From the NCBI GenBank assembly GCA_030592225.1, contig JAUVJT010000083.1:1-8887 (forward strand): 8,887 nucleotides of DNA. Direction: 5' to 3'. Made by a program: the position numbers and the translations under genes. Under the pieces are notes generated by a model that ran no database searches, was not told the DNA's origin, and saw only the letters and a list, made by a program, of their open reading frames with translations. Source of the stretch: Candidatus Stahliibacteriota bacterium. GTDB taxonomy: Bacteria; Hydrothermota; Tepidihabitantia; B3-TA06. Below, in pieces: positions 1 to 7,110 of the stretch (positions within the stretch are counted from its first letter, which is position 1; each line of letters opens with the position of its first letter).

Positions 1-923
1 CAATGGGGTTTTCTGCAACCGCTATGCTGCCCAGGGAATCGGTTTTGACCACCCACATGTCGGTTCCACCGGATCCAAACGACGAAGTGTATCCGGTTAG
101 CAGGTATCCGCCGTCGGAGGTGAACTGCACGCATCTGCAGCGCTCATCGTCAGGTCCTCCATATGTTGCAGTCCAGGTTGTATCGCCTTGAGGGTCTGTT
201 TTCAGCAGCCAGAAATCAGCTTCACCTTCACCAAAAGAGGAGGTAAATCCTCCTACGATAAAGCCGCCGTCTGAGGTCTCTTCAACCCATTCGCCTGCCT
301 CACCGTTATCTCCGCCGTAGGCTTTGGTCCACAGGGTGTCGCACGTTTTAAATTCACCGTATTCAAGTTGGGTGATTTTCAGGAACCACAGATTGAGGTC
401 CGTACCCAAATCAGCCATGGTTGTGGTCCTTCCCGTAACGATATAATTCCCGTCCGCCGTCGGCAGTCTGGAGAAGATGGCGGGGTTGAACGGTGAAGGT
501 GTCATGGTAGGAACGCCACCACAGCGTGTCTCCTTCCGCGTTCAGTTTGTACAGACATACGTTTGGACGCGGAGGCATGGTGTCTGTGTGTCCGGAGTTT
601 ATGAACTCCCCGACAAAAAAGACCTCCCCCTGTGCGTTAATACGGGAGCAGGATATTCTTTCCACCAACTGGGTTCCGTAAGTATACATCGCCTCGGCGT
701 CGCCTTCTGAATCCAACTTCATTACCCAGAAATCTTCCTCACCGGCGCCAAAGGATTTTGTGTTTCCAACAACGATATAACCGCCGTCAGTTGCCTGATG
801 TCCACCCACACCCCAGTCATCGTCTCCCCCTCCGTAGAAGCGGCTCCAGCCTGCGTGAGCAAGCTGAAAGGCTCCCGAAAAAAAGAGCCCTGTTAATATA
901 AAGGTATACGAGAACTTTTTCAT
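1..923 (-). pseudogene. Frameshifted, 3'-partial secreted beta-propeller repeat protein (third paralogue)
   Basis: The start is the ATG at 923-921: AAAGGAG lies 6-7 nt upstream and the product opens with a signal peptide (MKKFSYTFILTGLFFSG...LAHA, then GWSRFYGGG). Another ATG 10 codons upstream (953-951) also has a good AAGGAGG. From 923 the frame runs about 154 codons to a T-A-D-G-G motif, then goes out of register and stops at 413-411, giving about 170 residues. One base over, the expected sequence resumes (NYIVTGRT...DLNLWFLK...DTLWTKAYGG) and stays open for about 150 codons to the left edge, ending in VAENPI. Both paralogues continue from that point into a C-terminal sorting-like domain, so that part should lie outside the window. 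The break is at GACGG-CG-GACGG (minus strand). Only about five repeats are present against seven in the neighbours. It is probably a decayed copy; an assembly error is the main alternative. Confidence 0.85.
450..461 (-). repeat. GACGG direct repeat at the frame break of the third propeller gene
   Basis: On the minus strand GACGG occurs twice, separated by CG. The upstream frame reads T-A-D-G-G into the first copy, and the downstream frame reads A-D-G-N-Y from the second. Removing 7 nt (one GACGG plus CG) would restore one frame reading LLQTADGNYIVTGRT, the motif expected for this family. The site therefore fits a slippage duplication or a short-homology recombination junction. Confidence 0.6.
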
Positions 924-986
924 GGATATACTCCTTTGATAGATTTGGTTCATTCCATCCCTCCTTACCTTAAGGTTGTTATTCTC

Positions 987-1016
987 ATAATATGCTCCAC
1001 CGAGGGGAGCTATCAA
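987..1016 (-). promoter_or_regulatory. Predicted sigma70-type promoter of the third propeller gene
   Basis: On the minus strand TTGATA (1016-1011, 5/6 to consensus) is followed after 18 nt by TATTAT (992-987, 5/6). The ATG lies 63 nt beyond the -10 box, leaving room for a leader of about 55 nt. Its presence suggests that this copy can be transcribed independently of the two upstream paralogues, whose reading ends at 1035, just before the -35 box. Confidence 0.5.
994..1010. repeat. GCTCC-N7-GGAGC inverted repeat inside the promoter spacer
   Basis: Five-base arms GCTCC (994-998) and GGAGC (1006-1010) are separated by 7 nt and fall wholly between the predicted -35 and -10 boxes. This is the position of a possible operator. 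It is not a terminator: no T tract follows on either strand. The short arms mean it could be chance. Confidence 0.35.
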
Positions 1017-1034
1017 GCGTACCCATACCTGTTA

Positions 1035-2486
1035 TCAGTCAAGCAGAATTACCCTGTGGGTAGAGGCGGATGCAGCAGACTCAATCCTGATGAAGTAGAC
1101 CCCGGAGGGGATGCCTTTACCCCAGGTTATTTGACCAGACGATTCGCAGGCGTGCAGTTCGTCAATCTTGCGCCCTAAAGCGTCGAACACCCCGGCGTGA
1201 AAACCTTTGCCCGGATTATTGTAGATAAACCTGATTTCTGATCCTACCGAATTAACCGCGTGCCAATCGGTTCGAACCGGTTCGTCCGGTTCTTCTCCCA
1301 CACTCATCCCCAGAGAATCCACCTTGACTACCCATATGTCCTTGTCTCCGGAGCCAAAAGAAGAAGAGTACCCGGTCAGGAGAAATCCTCCATCCGAGGT
1401 ACGGCGCATATCTTCACAGATATCGTTTTTTTCGCCGCCGTAGGTCCTGTCCCATAGTTTTTTGCCTGTCGAGTCTGTCCTGATCAGCCAGAAATCGGCT
1501 CTTCCCGCCCCGTAGGAATCGGTACAGCCTCCTATCGCGAAACCGCCATCATCGAGGAAAATTACGGACTTGCCTTCTTCATTGCTGATGCCGCCGAAAC
1601 ATTTTGTCCAGTCGGTGTTAACCAGAAAATACTCCTCGTAACGGAACTCCGCAACCTTAAGGAGCCACAAGTCCATCCCGCCGGAGCCGAACGACTGGGT
1701 TCGACCGGTAATAATGCAGCAGGTATCGTACATTGCCTGTACCGAAAGACCTTCGTCAATTACCTCGCCTCCGAAGGTTATGGACCATATGTGATTTCCT
1801 TCCTGATCGATTTTCATCACCCATACATCCGCAGGTTTGTATGGATATGGAATATTGCTTGATCCGGTTACGAAAAAATTACCTGCAGGAGTTTCTGCAA
1901 TGGAATACCCTTTAAGAATCGCATATCTGGAGCATACGGAATCGTTGTCGCTGAGCAAATTTCCGCAGGAATCGGTTTTTATAATCCGGAATTTATATGG
2001 GAAGATAGTATCGGTAGTGTCGATGTTGTTAGAACCAATGACAAGCCCTCGATCAGAGGTTTCGATGATACAGGTTTCTATATCGATTCCTGGAAAGCTG
2101 AAGTTTTGTCCCCAGATTGAATCTCCATTTTGATCAAGTTTAATCAAACACAGGGTGGGGAGGCCTGCATCATCGGCAGGGCAGCGGGTGTGGCCGTAAA
2201 TAACGCACCCACCATCCGAGGTCGGTACCATCAGGGTCGCAGTATCTTCAAACTCGCAGCCGAAGGTCTTGAAGTCGAGTTCCTTGCCGTACCTGTCGGT
2301 CTTGAGCCAGAATATATCCGTCCCGCCCCTGCCGAATGACTCGGTGTACCCGGTAAAGGCGTAGTTGCCGTCTCGCAGCTCACAACCGGCAAATCCCCAG
2401 TCATCATCTGCCCCACCGTACACAGCAGTCCAGGCAAACAGTCTGCCGGCAATCAAAATAATGCCTGCTAACCACAATCTTTTCAT
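1035..2486 (-). CDS. Secreted seven-repeat beta-propeller protein with C-terminal sorting-like domain (second paralogue)
   Basis: The gene encodes 483 residues. A signal peptide (MKRLWLAGIILIAGRLFA) is followed by seven units of about 50 residues, to about residue 400. Typical signatures are the first-unit YGGADDDWG, D-G-[GN]-[YFC], a [ST]FG-x-G loop, [LV]-x-K-x-D-x-x-G, and W-x-x-x-[YF]-G-G closing a unit; unit 7 reads TSDGGFLLTGYSSSFGSG. Seven such units fit a closed seven-bladed propeller (inference). Residues 406-483 (FHAGVFDALGRKIDELH ... GVYFIRIE ... VILLD) resemble the type IX secretion type A sorting domain, so the protein is probably exported and surface-attached or released. The start lies 6 nt after the stop of the upstream paralogue, with AGG 5 nt before the ATG inside that gene's end, implying co-translation. 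Units 3 and 4 are the most degenerate. The ligand is unknown; no catalytic residues are apparent. Confidence 0.9.
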   Translation of the reverse strand: MKRLWLAGIILIAGRLFAWTAVYGGADDDWGFAGCELRDGNYAFTGYTESFGRGGTDIFWLKTDRYGKELDFKTFGCEFEDTATLMVPTSDGGCVIYGHTRCPADDAGLPTLCLIKLDQNGDSIWGQNFSFPGIDIETCIIETSDRGLVIGSNNIDTTDTIFPYKFRIIKTDSCGNLLSDNDSVCSRYAILKGYSIAETPAGNFFVTGSSNIPYPYKPADVWVMKIDQEGNHIWSITFGGEVIDEGLSVQAMYDTCCIITGRTQSFGSGGMDLWLLKVAEFRYEEYFLVNTDWTKCFGGISNEEGKSVIFLDDGGFAIGGCTDSYGAGRADFWLIRTDSTGKKLWDRTYGGEKNDICEDMRRTSDGGFLLTGYSSSFGSGDKDIWVVKVDSLGMSVGEEPDEPVRTDWHAVNSVGSEIRFIYNNPGKGFHAGVFDALGRKIDELHACESSGQITWGKGIPSGVYFIRIESAASASTHRVILLD

Positions 2487-2492
2487 CTTCGC

Positions 2493-3926
2493 CTACCTTA
2501 TCAGAACGGCCTTGCAGACGGTTCTATCTCCATTACCCGCTTTAATGAAATATACCCCTGGAGAGTGGTGTTGGCCCCAGTGTATCACACCCGATGGTGA
2601 ATCCGAATGAACCTCGTCCACCTTCCTGCCTGAGGAGTCAAAAATATCGGCATGAAAACCGCGGGGATGATTCTCGTAGCTCAGCACTATCTTTTGTCCG
2701 ATGGAGGTTATGAGCAGGCAATCGGTACGATCCTCGGCAATTGGATCTTCGGCAACCCCTACCCTGCCCAGGGAATCAACCTTCAGTACCCATAAATCCT
2801 TGTCCACGGCGCCGAAGGAATAAGTATAGCCGGTAAGAAGGTAGCCGCCGTCTGCGGTCTGGGATACGCACGCGCAAAAATCCTCACCATCTCCCCCATA
2901 GGTGGCCGTCCAGGAGGTATCTCCTTGCTCATCAATCTTAAGCAGCCAGAAATCCCTGTTCTTTTCTCCTTCGTTAAACGACTCCGTCCACCCGCCTATG
3001 ATGTAGCCACCGTCCGAGGTTCCCTCTATCCATGTGCCGGCATCGTTGTTATCTCCACCGTAGACCCTGGTCCACAGGGTGTCGCCCCGTTTGTACTCTT
3101 CGTATTCAATCTCGTATCCCTTGAGCAGCCACAGGTTGCTGCCGCCGTTGCCGAAGGATATGGTACGACCGGTTACGATGAAACCGCTATCCGCAGTGGA
3201 CTGAACGCAGTACCCGTCATCTATATGATTTCCGCCAAATCTCCGCGTCCACAAGGTGTCGCCCAGTGAATCGGTTCGTAATAAAAAAAGATCGTTGAGT
3301 TCTGTATATGGATAGGTCTGCCTGGAAGAACCGGTAATGATGTATCCCCGGTCATGGGTTTCTGCGACCGAGAAGCCTGTGCAGGAGTAGCGGTTATCTT
3401 CATCGCCGACGGAATAAGAGTTGCTCCACAGCGTATCGCCGTATTTGTTAACCTTTGTCAGTTTATGCCTCGAAAGGACTATGAGTCCTAAATCGGAAGT
3501 CTCTTTAACGGAGTACGCAAAATCTCTCGTCAAATCTACACGAGCCCACAGTGAATCGCCGTATGCATCCAACCTGAATGTAAGTATCCCCTGAGTAGGG
3601 GCGGATAAATTGCCAGTCAATATAAAGCCGCCGTCTTTGGTAGGCTGCAGGCAAACTCCCAAATCTGCAAGGTAATATCCATACGTCCTGGAATCAATAA
3701 GCTTTCCTGTCGAGTCCAGCCTGAGCAGCCAGACATCGGTCGACCCCGGGCCAAAGAACGTGGTGGTTCCCAGTATCACGTAGTTGCCCTCAAAGGTCTG
3801 GTATCCGGACACCCCCCAATCGTCGCCCCCACCGCCATAGACGAACCCCCATCCTGCATGGAGCGATAAGACTCCAAATACAATCACTAAGAATACGGTC
3901 AGCTTTGCAGACGAATACCTTCCCAT
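2493..3926 (-). CDS. Secreted seven-repeat beta-propeller protein with C-terminal sorting-like domain (first paralogue)
   Basis: The product is 477 residues from the ATG at 3926-3924, chosen because AAAGGAG lies 6 nt upstream and it starts a signal peptide (MGRYSSAKLTVFLVIVFG..., ending LHA before GWGFVYGGG). An in-frame ATG 11 codons upstream lacks an equally good site. Seven propeller-like units follow. Units 6 and 7 are the most regular (TSDGGYIIGGWTESF and QTADGGYLLTGYTYSFG), while unit 3 is short and lacks the loop motif. Residues 401-477 (FHADIFDSSGRKVDEVH ... GVYFIKAG ... KAVLIR) match the general pattern of type IX type A sorting domains. It is the promoter-proximal gene of the three-gene cluster and is closest to the damaged third copy in units 5-7. 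It is likely a secreted binding or structural protein; the function is not known. Confidence 0.9.
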   Translation of the reverse strand: MGRYSSAKLTVFLVIVFGVLSLHAGWGFVYGGGGDDWGVSGYQTFEGNYVILGTTTFFGPGSTDVWLLRLDSTGKLIDSRTYGYYLADLGVCLQPTKDGGFILTGNLSAPTQGILTFRLDAYGDSLWARVDLTRDFAYSVKETSDLGLIVLSRHKLTKVNKYGDTLWSNSYSVGDEDNRYSCTGFSVAETHDRGYIITGSSRQTYPYTELNDLFLLRTDSLGDTLWTRRFGGNHIDDGYCVQSTADSGFIVTGRTISFGNGGSNLWLLKGYEIEYEEYKRGDTLWTRVYGGDNNDAGTWIEGTSDGGYIIGGWTESFNEGEKNRDFWLLKIDEQGDTSWTATYGGDGEDFCACVSQTADGGYLLTGYTYSFGAVDKDLWVLKVDSLGRVGVAEDPIAEDRTDCLLITSIGQKIVLSYENHPRGFHADIFDSSGRKVDEVHSDSPSGVIHWGQHHSPGVYFIKAGNGDRTVCKAVLIR

Positions 3927-3981
3927 TAAATTCTCCTTTCCAGATAAGTTTGTACGCATCCATCCATTCCCGGACGACTAT

Positions 3982-4012
3982 ATTATAATAGGCCTTTGAT
4001 ACGGTCTGTCAA
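3982..4012 (-). promoter_or_regulatory. Predicted strong sigma70-type promoter for the propeller gene cluster
   Basis: On the minus strand a perfect TTGACA (4012-4007) is followed by overlapping -10 candidates: TATTAT after 16 nt (3990-3985) and TATAAT after 19 nt (3987-3982). The ATG lies 58 nt beyond the first -10. The plus-strand transporter starts about 100 nt on the other side, so this is a divergent control region. No equally good plus-strand promoter was found. Confidence 0.65.
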
Positions 4013-4085
4013 GGGGCTTTAAGTCTTCGTAAATGCGGATGTTGTGATGAAATCAGATTCGCTTGATACGTGCAGAGATTGACTT

Positions 4086-4116
4086 AGGAGAATCCGTGCA
4101 TATCCTTCACCCATGA
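4086..4116 (+). promoter_or_regulatory. Six-codon leader ORF overlapping the transporter start (ATGA)
   Basis: AGGAG (4086-4090) lies 5 nt before GTG (4096). The frame reads GTG CAT ATC CTT CAC CCA TGA and its stop overlaps the transporter ATG as ATGA (4113-4116). The transporter ATG has no purine-rich site in the preceding 20 nt, and in-frame extension upstream finds no start before a TGA at 4080. The arrangement suggests that ribosomes load on the leader and restart at the transporter. That is an inference from spacing; chance cannot be excluded. Confidence 0.45.
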
Positions 4117-4832
4117 GGCAAGAAAAACAATTGCAGCCTGCGGGCGGATTCCGCCACTACGATCTGGTGATGACGGCGTTTGTGACCGTGCTTCTGGTCT
4201 CCAACATCGCCTCCGCCGCCCGCATCGTCAAGGTATGGATATTTACCTTTGACGCAGGCACCCTGCTGTTTCCCCTTGCTTACATCTTCGGCGACATACT
4301 CACCGAGGTATACGGCTACGCCCGTGCCCGACGGGTCATCTGGGTGGGATTTACGGCCAACGCGCTGATGTCGGGAATCATCATGCTGGTAGGACTTCTG
4401 CCCTGGGCCGGGTTCGGTCCCTCCACCGAGGCTTACCATGAAGTTCTCGGCTTTACCCCGCGCATCGTTATCGCCTCTCTGATTGCCTACTGGGTGGGAG
4501 CGTTTTCCAACTCCTTCGTTCTGGCCAAGATGAAGGTATGGACCAGGGGAAAACTCCTGTGGGCGCGCACCATCGGCTCCACCATCGTGGGGCAGGGGAC
4601 AGATACCGTGGTGTTCGTTCTTGTCGCGTTCCTGGGTGCATTTGCCGGACCTGAAATCATGGCCATCATAATCTCCAACTACGTCTTCAAGGTAGGAGTG
4701 GAGGTGGCGTTTACCCCGATCACTTACCTGATAGTGGGCTGGCTCAAGCGTACCGAGGGAGCAGATTACTACGACCGCGGCACCAACTTCAATCCGTTCC
4801 GCCTGGGGATAACCCGCAGATCGCGGTCTTGA
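4113..4832 (+). CDS. yhhQ: YhhQ/VUT-family queuosine precursor transporter
   Basis: The 239-residue membrane protein belongs to the Vut_1/COG1738 family, whose characterised members import 7-deazaguanine precursors (preQ0/preQ1) for queuosine synthesis in tRNA. Family signatures are visible: FPLAYIFGDILTEVYGY at residues 53-69, AYWVGAFSNSFVLAKMK at 125-141, and STIVGQGTD (G-S-T-I-V-G-Q-x-x-D, D164) in the following helix. About six hydrophobic segments are present, starting near residues 18, 45, 73, 116, 163 and 182. The length is normal for the family. The C-terminal tail is basic (RRSRS). The start at 4113 gives the expected short cytoplasmic N-terminus. No queuosine biosynthesis gene is in view, and no preQ1 riboswitch is evident upstream. 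It may share a transcript with the next gene, 64 nt downstream. Confidence 0.9.
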   Translation: MRQEKQLQPAGGFRHYDLVMTAFVTVLLVSNIASAARIVKVWIFTFDAGTLLFPLAYIFGDILTEVYGYARARRVIWVGFTANALMSGIIMLVGLLPWAGFGPSTEAYHEVLGFTPRIVIASLIAYWVGAFSNSFVLAKMKVWTRGKLLWARTIGSTIVGQGTDTVVFVLVAFLGAFAGPEIMAIIISNYVFKVGVEVAFTPITYLIVGWLKRTEGADYYDRGTNFNPFRLGITRRSRS

Positions 4833-4896
4833 TGAAAACCTTTTGTCCATGATTCTCGTCAAAACAACTGTAAATGATTTTTGGCGAGGAGGTTGA

Positions 4897-7059
4897 ATGA
4901 ATCTGTTGCCTTTGTTTCTTCTGTTCTTTAATGCGAGAACCGCCGAAGCCGTGCGCGTTGAGCACCCACCGGTCATCGACGGTGTGCTTGACGAAGCGTG
5001 CTGGCTCCAAAACCCCGGGATAACCAATTTCATGGAAAAGTACCCTGACCTTGGTGAGGAGCCGTCGGAATCAACTAAGGTAGTAATCTGCTACGACGAT
5101 AAGTTCATTTACTTCGGCTGCTTCTGTTACGATTCCGAGCCTGATAAGGTGGAGGCGAGGCTCGTTCCGCGTGAGTCCGGTGGGGACGGCGACGACATCG
5201 GCATCTATCTGGATACCTACGACGACGACCGCAACGCCTTCTACTTCTCGGTAAACCCCATGGGTTTGCAGCGCGACGTTCACATCACCAACGGAGGCTG
5301 GGGATGGGATCAGAGCTGGAACGGGGTGTGGCGCTCACAAGGTTCAATTACCGAGTGGGGGTGGTGCGCCGAGATAGCGATTCCCTTCAAGACCCTGCGG
5401 TTTGCGCCAACCGATGACCAGGTGTGGGGATTGGGGATTACCCGTTGGATAACCCATAAACACGAAACCCTTGCCTGGGCAGATTACCAGGAGGGCGACC
5501 GCGGCACGAGAATTGACAGGTTCGGGGAACTGCAAGGAATCAATGGGGTCAAATCCGGACTGCATCTTGAGTTTCTGCCTCACCTTACCCAGACAGCCAG
5601 GTTCCAGGCGCCGGAACTCCTCGACACAATTTCGTTCGTTCCTTTCCAGAACGGGGTTGCCGGGCTCGATATCAAGTGGGTGATGCTTTCCAATCTTACC
5701 CTGGACGTAACCACCTTTCCTGACTACGGGCAGATAGAGGCCGACCCGGAACGAATAAACCTCGGCAGATACGAGAGTTATCTTCGCGAACGCAGGCCTT
5801 TCTTTACCGAGGGAGCCGATTTGTTCAACCTGGGGTATTTTGATCCGGTCTATACGCGACGCATCGGAGCCAAGCTGGCCGACGGCTCAGAGGTTCCCAT
5901 CTGGGGGGGAGCCAAATTCACCGGCAAGATTGCGGGTACCGAAGTGGGAATCATCGAGGTCTACACCGATGAAGCCCGCTATGATTATTACGGAACAGAG
6001 ACAATTGAGCCTCGATCGCTTTACTCAATCGCCAGGGTGAACCAGGATCTGTTTGCGCGCTCCAAGGTTGGTGTTATTGCGACCTCTCGCGAACAATTTG
6101 GCACTATCCATCAGGGAGATCGTGTCCTGGGCGGGGATATCGATTTAGGTATTGCCGATGACTGGTACGTGAATGGAGAGGGATTGTACTCCTTTCACAG
6201 TGACACGGCGCAGCCGGGCGGCCCCATGGGGATTCTGGGGTTCGGCAAATCCGGCAGATTCAACTTCCATACCAGCATTAGCTATACCGACAGCCTGGCC
6301 GATTTGGACGCGGTGGGATACCTGAATCGTCCCGGCCACGCCTGGGCGAACGCTAACGTCGGGTATAACGATTCCTGGGGGCAAGGGGTGCTGCGTTCGC
6401 TGTACGCCAACATGGGACCCTCGATGGGTAAAAACCTGGAGGACACTCTCATGTCCTACAACTCGTGGATGTCAATTGGAGGATCGTTTTCCAACAACTG
6501 GCATACTAATATCAATGGGTCTTTCGCGCGCAGTTACTATCAGGAAGACAGCACCCTGCGTTGGGCCAAGGGTTTCGGGGGCGGCTCCTCCTCAGACGGC
6601 ACCAAGGATCTGTCGGGTGGATTATGGTTTAACGTTCACGACCAGTACGTCTACTCCGATTACCTGCCCCAGTATTTCGGGCACGTGGCCACGGTCAGCC
6701 CCAACGCCTCGTGGCGTCCGACCCACAACGTGGTACTTTCCGCCTACGGTACGATGTTCTTTACCCATCAGGAGTCGTGGGAACCCGATCCGGACGACGC
6801 CTTTCGCTGGACCGCGGGCCAGTCACTGCGCTACACCGCCACCCGTCGCCTCAGCTTCAGGCTCAACCTCCAGCAAAACACCGACAGCGAGCGCTACTCG
6901 CAGCAGCTTCTGACCACCTGGGAGATAGCGCCGCTCAGTTACTGCTACCTTGCCTCGTCGGTGAACCTTGCCGGTGATCCCGCAACCGCCAGTCCTTTCG
7001 ACCTCGAGGTGAGCGACGTAACCCTTTACGCGAAGATCGTTTACCTGTTCAGGATATAG
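4897..7059 (+). CDS. DUF5916 protein with N-terminal CBM9-like domain; predicted outer-membrane barrel
   Basis: The gene encodes 720 residues. The start has GAGGAGG 4 nt upstream and an in-frame stop directly before it. The signal peptide is short and lacks a basic N-terminus (MNLLPLFLLFFNARTAEA). Residues 19-200 form a CBM9-like domain with the typical opening PPVIDGVLDEACW, then DDIGIYLDTYDDDRNAFYF, W-G-W-C-A-E-I-A-I-P-F and W-A-D-Y ... DRFGEL. From about residue 210 the sequence matches the DUF5916 pattern: LDVTTFPDYGQIEADPERIN (about 268-287), RERRPFFTEGADLF (about 297-310), and Y-T-R-R-I-G. The remainder alternates polar and aromatic residues as in beta-barrel strands and ends in a final strand, LYAKIVYLFRI. 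Homologues are commonly annotated as carbohydrate-binding family 9-like proteins. The biological substrate is not established, so sugar binding is only a possibility. At 720 residues it is toward the short end of the family. Confidence 0.9.
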   Translation: MNLLPLFLLFFNARTAEAVRVEHPPVIDGVLDEACWLQNPGITNFMEKYPDLGEEPSESTKVVICYDDKFIYFGCFCYDSEPDKVEARLVPRESGGDGDDIGIYLDTYDDDRNAFYFSVNPMGLQRDVHITNGGWGWDQSWNGVWRSQGSITEWGWCAEIAIPFKTLRFAPTDDQVWGLGITRWITHKHETLAWADYQEGDRGTRIDRFGELQGINGVKSGLHLEFLPHLTQTARFQAPELLDTISFVPFQNGVAGLDIKWVMLSNLTLDVTTFPDYGQIEADPERINLGRYESYLRERRPFFTEGADLFNLGYFDPVYTRRIGAKLADGSEVPIWGGAKFTGKIAGTEVGIIEVYTDEARYDYYGTETIEPRSLYSIARVNQDLFARSKVGVIATSREQFGTIHQGDRVLGGDIDLGIADDWYVNGEGLYSFHSDTAQPGGPMGILGFGKSGRFNFHTSISYTDSLADLDAVGYLNRPGHAWANANVGYNDSWGQGVLRSLYANMGPSMGKNLEDTLMSYNSWMSIGGSFSNNWHTNINGSFARSYYQEDSTLRWAKGFGGGSSSDGTKDLSGGLWFNVHDQYVYSDYLPQYFGHVATVSPNASWRPTHNVVLSAYGTMFFTHQESWEPDPDDAFRWTAGQSLRYTATRRLSFRLNLQQNTDSERYSQQLLTTWEIAPLSYCYLASSVNLAGDPATASPFDLEVSDVTLYAKIVYLFRI

Positions 7060-7110
7060 TTACTAACGCACAAACTTATATCTTTATGGATACGATGAAA
7101 TCATTCAGGT
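7060..7110. other. Short convergent gap without a clear terminator
   Basis: The 51 nt between two converging stops were inspected for a stem followed by T residues on either strand. No GC-rich stem was seen, only weak AT-rich complementarity extending into the minus-strand gene end. Transcripts from both sides may overlap here, or termination may be factor-dependent. Confidence 0.5.

Noticed and set aside
924..1016. N-terminal extension of the third propeller gene to the ATG at 1016
   Set aside because: That ATG lies in the predicted -35 box and would place 31 hydrophilic residues before a good signal peptide that has its own ribosome site.
4013..4112. preQ1 riboswitch before the queuosine-precursor transporter
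   Set aside because: No C-rich loop stem followed by an A-rich tail overlapping a ribosome site could be found; only weak hairpins are present.
4107..5033. Long open frame (308 codons) on minus across the transporter and the start of the DUF5916 gene
   Set aside because: It is antisense to two well-supported genes, is low-complexity and rich in G, H and D without family motifs, and arises from codon bias of the plus-strand genes.
7060..7110. Bidirectional terminator between the converging genes
   Set aside because: No stable GC-rich stem with a T tract was seen on either strand.
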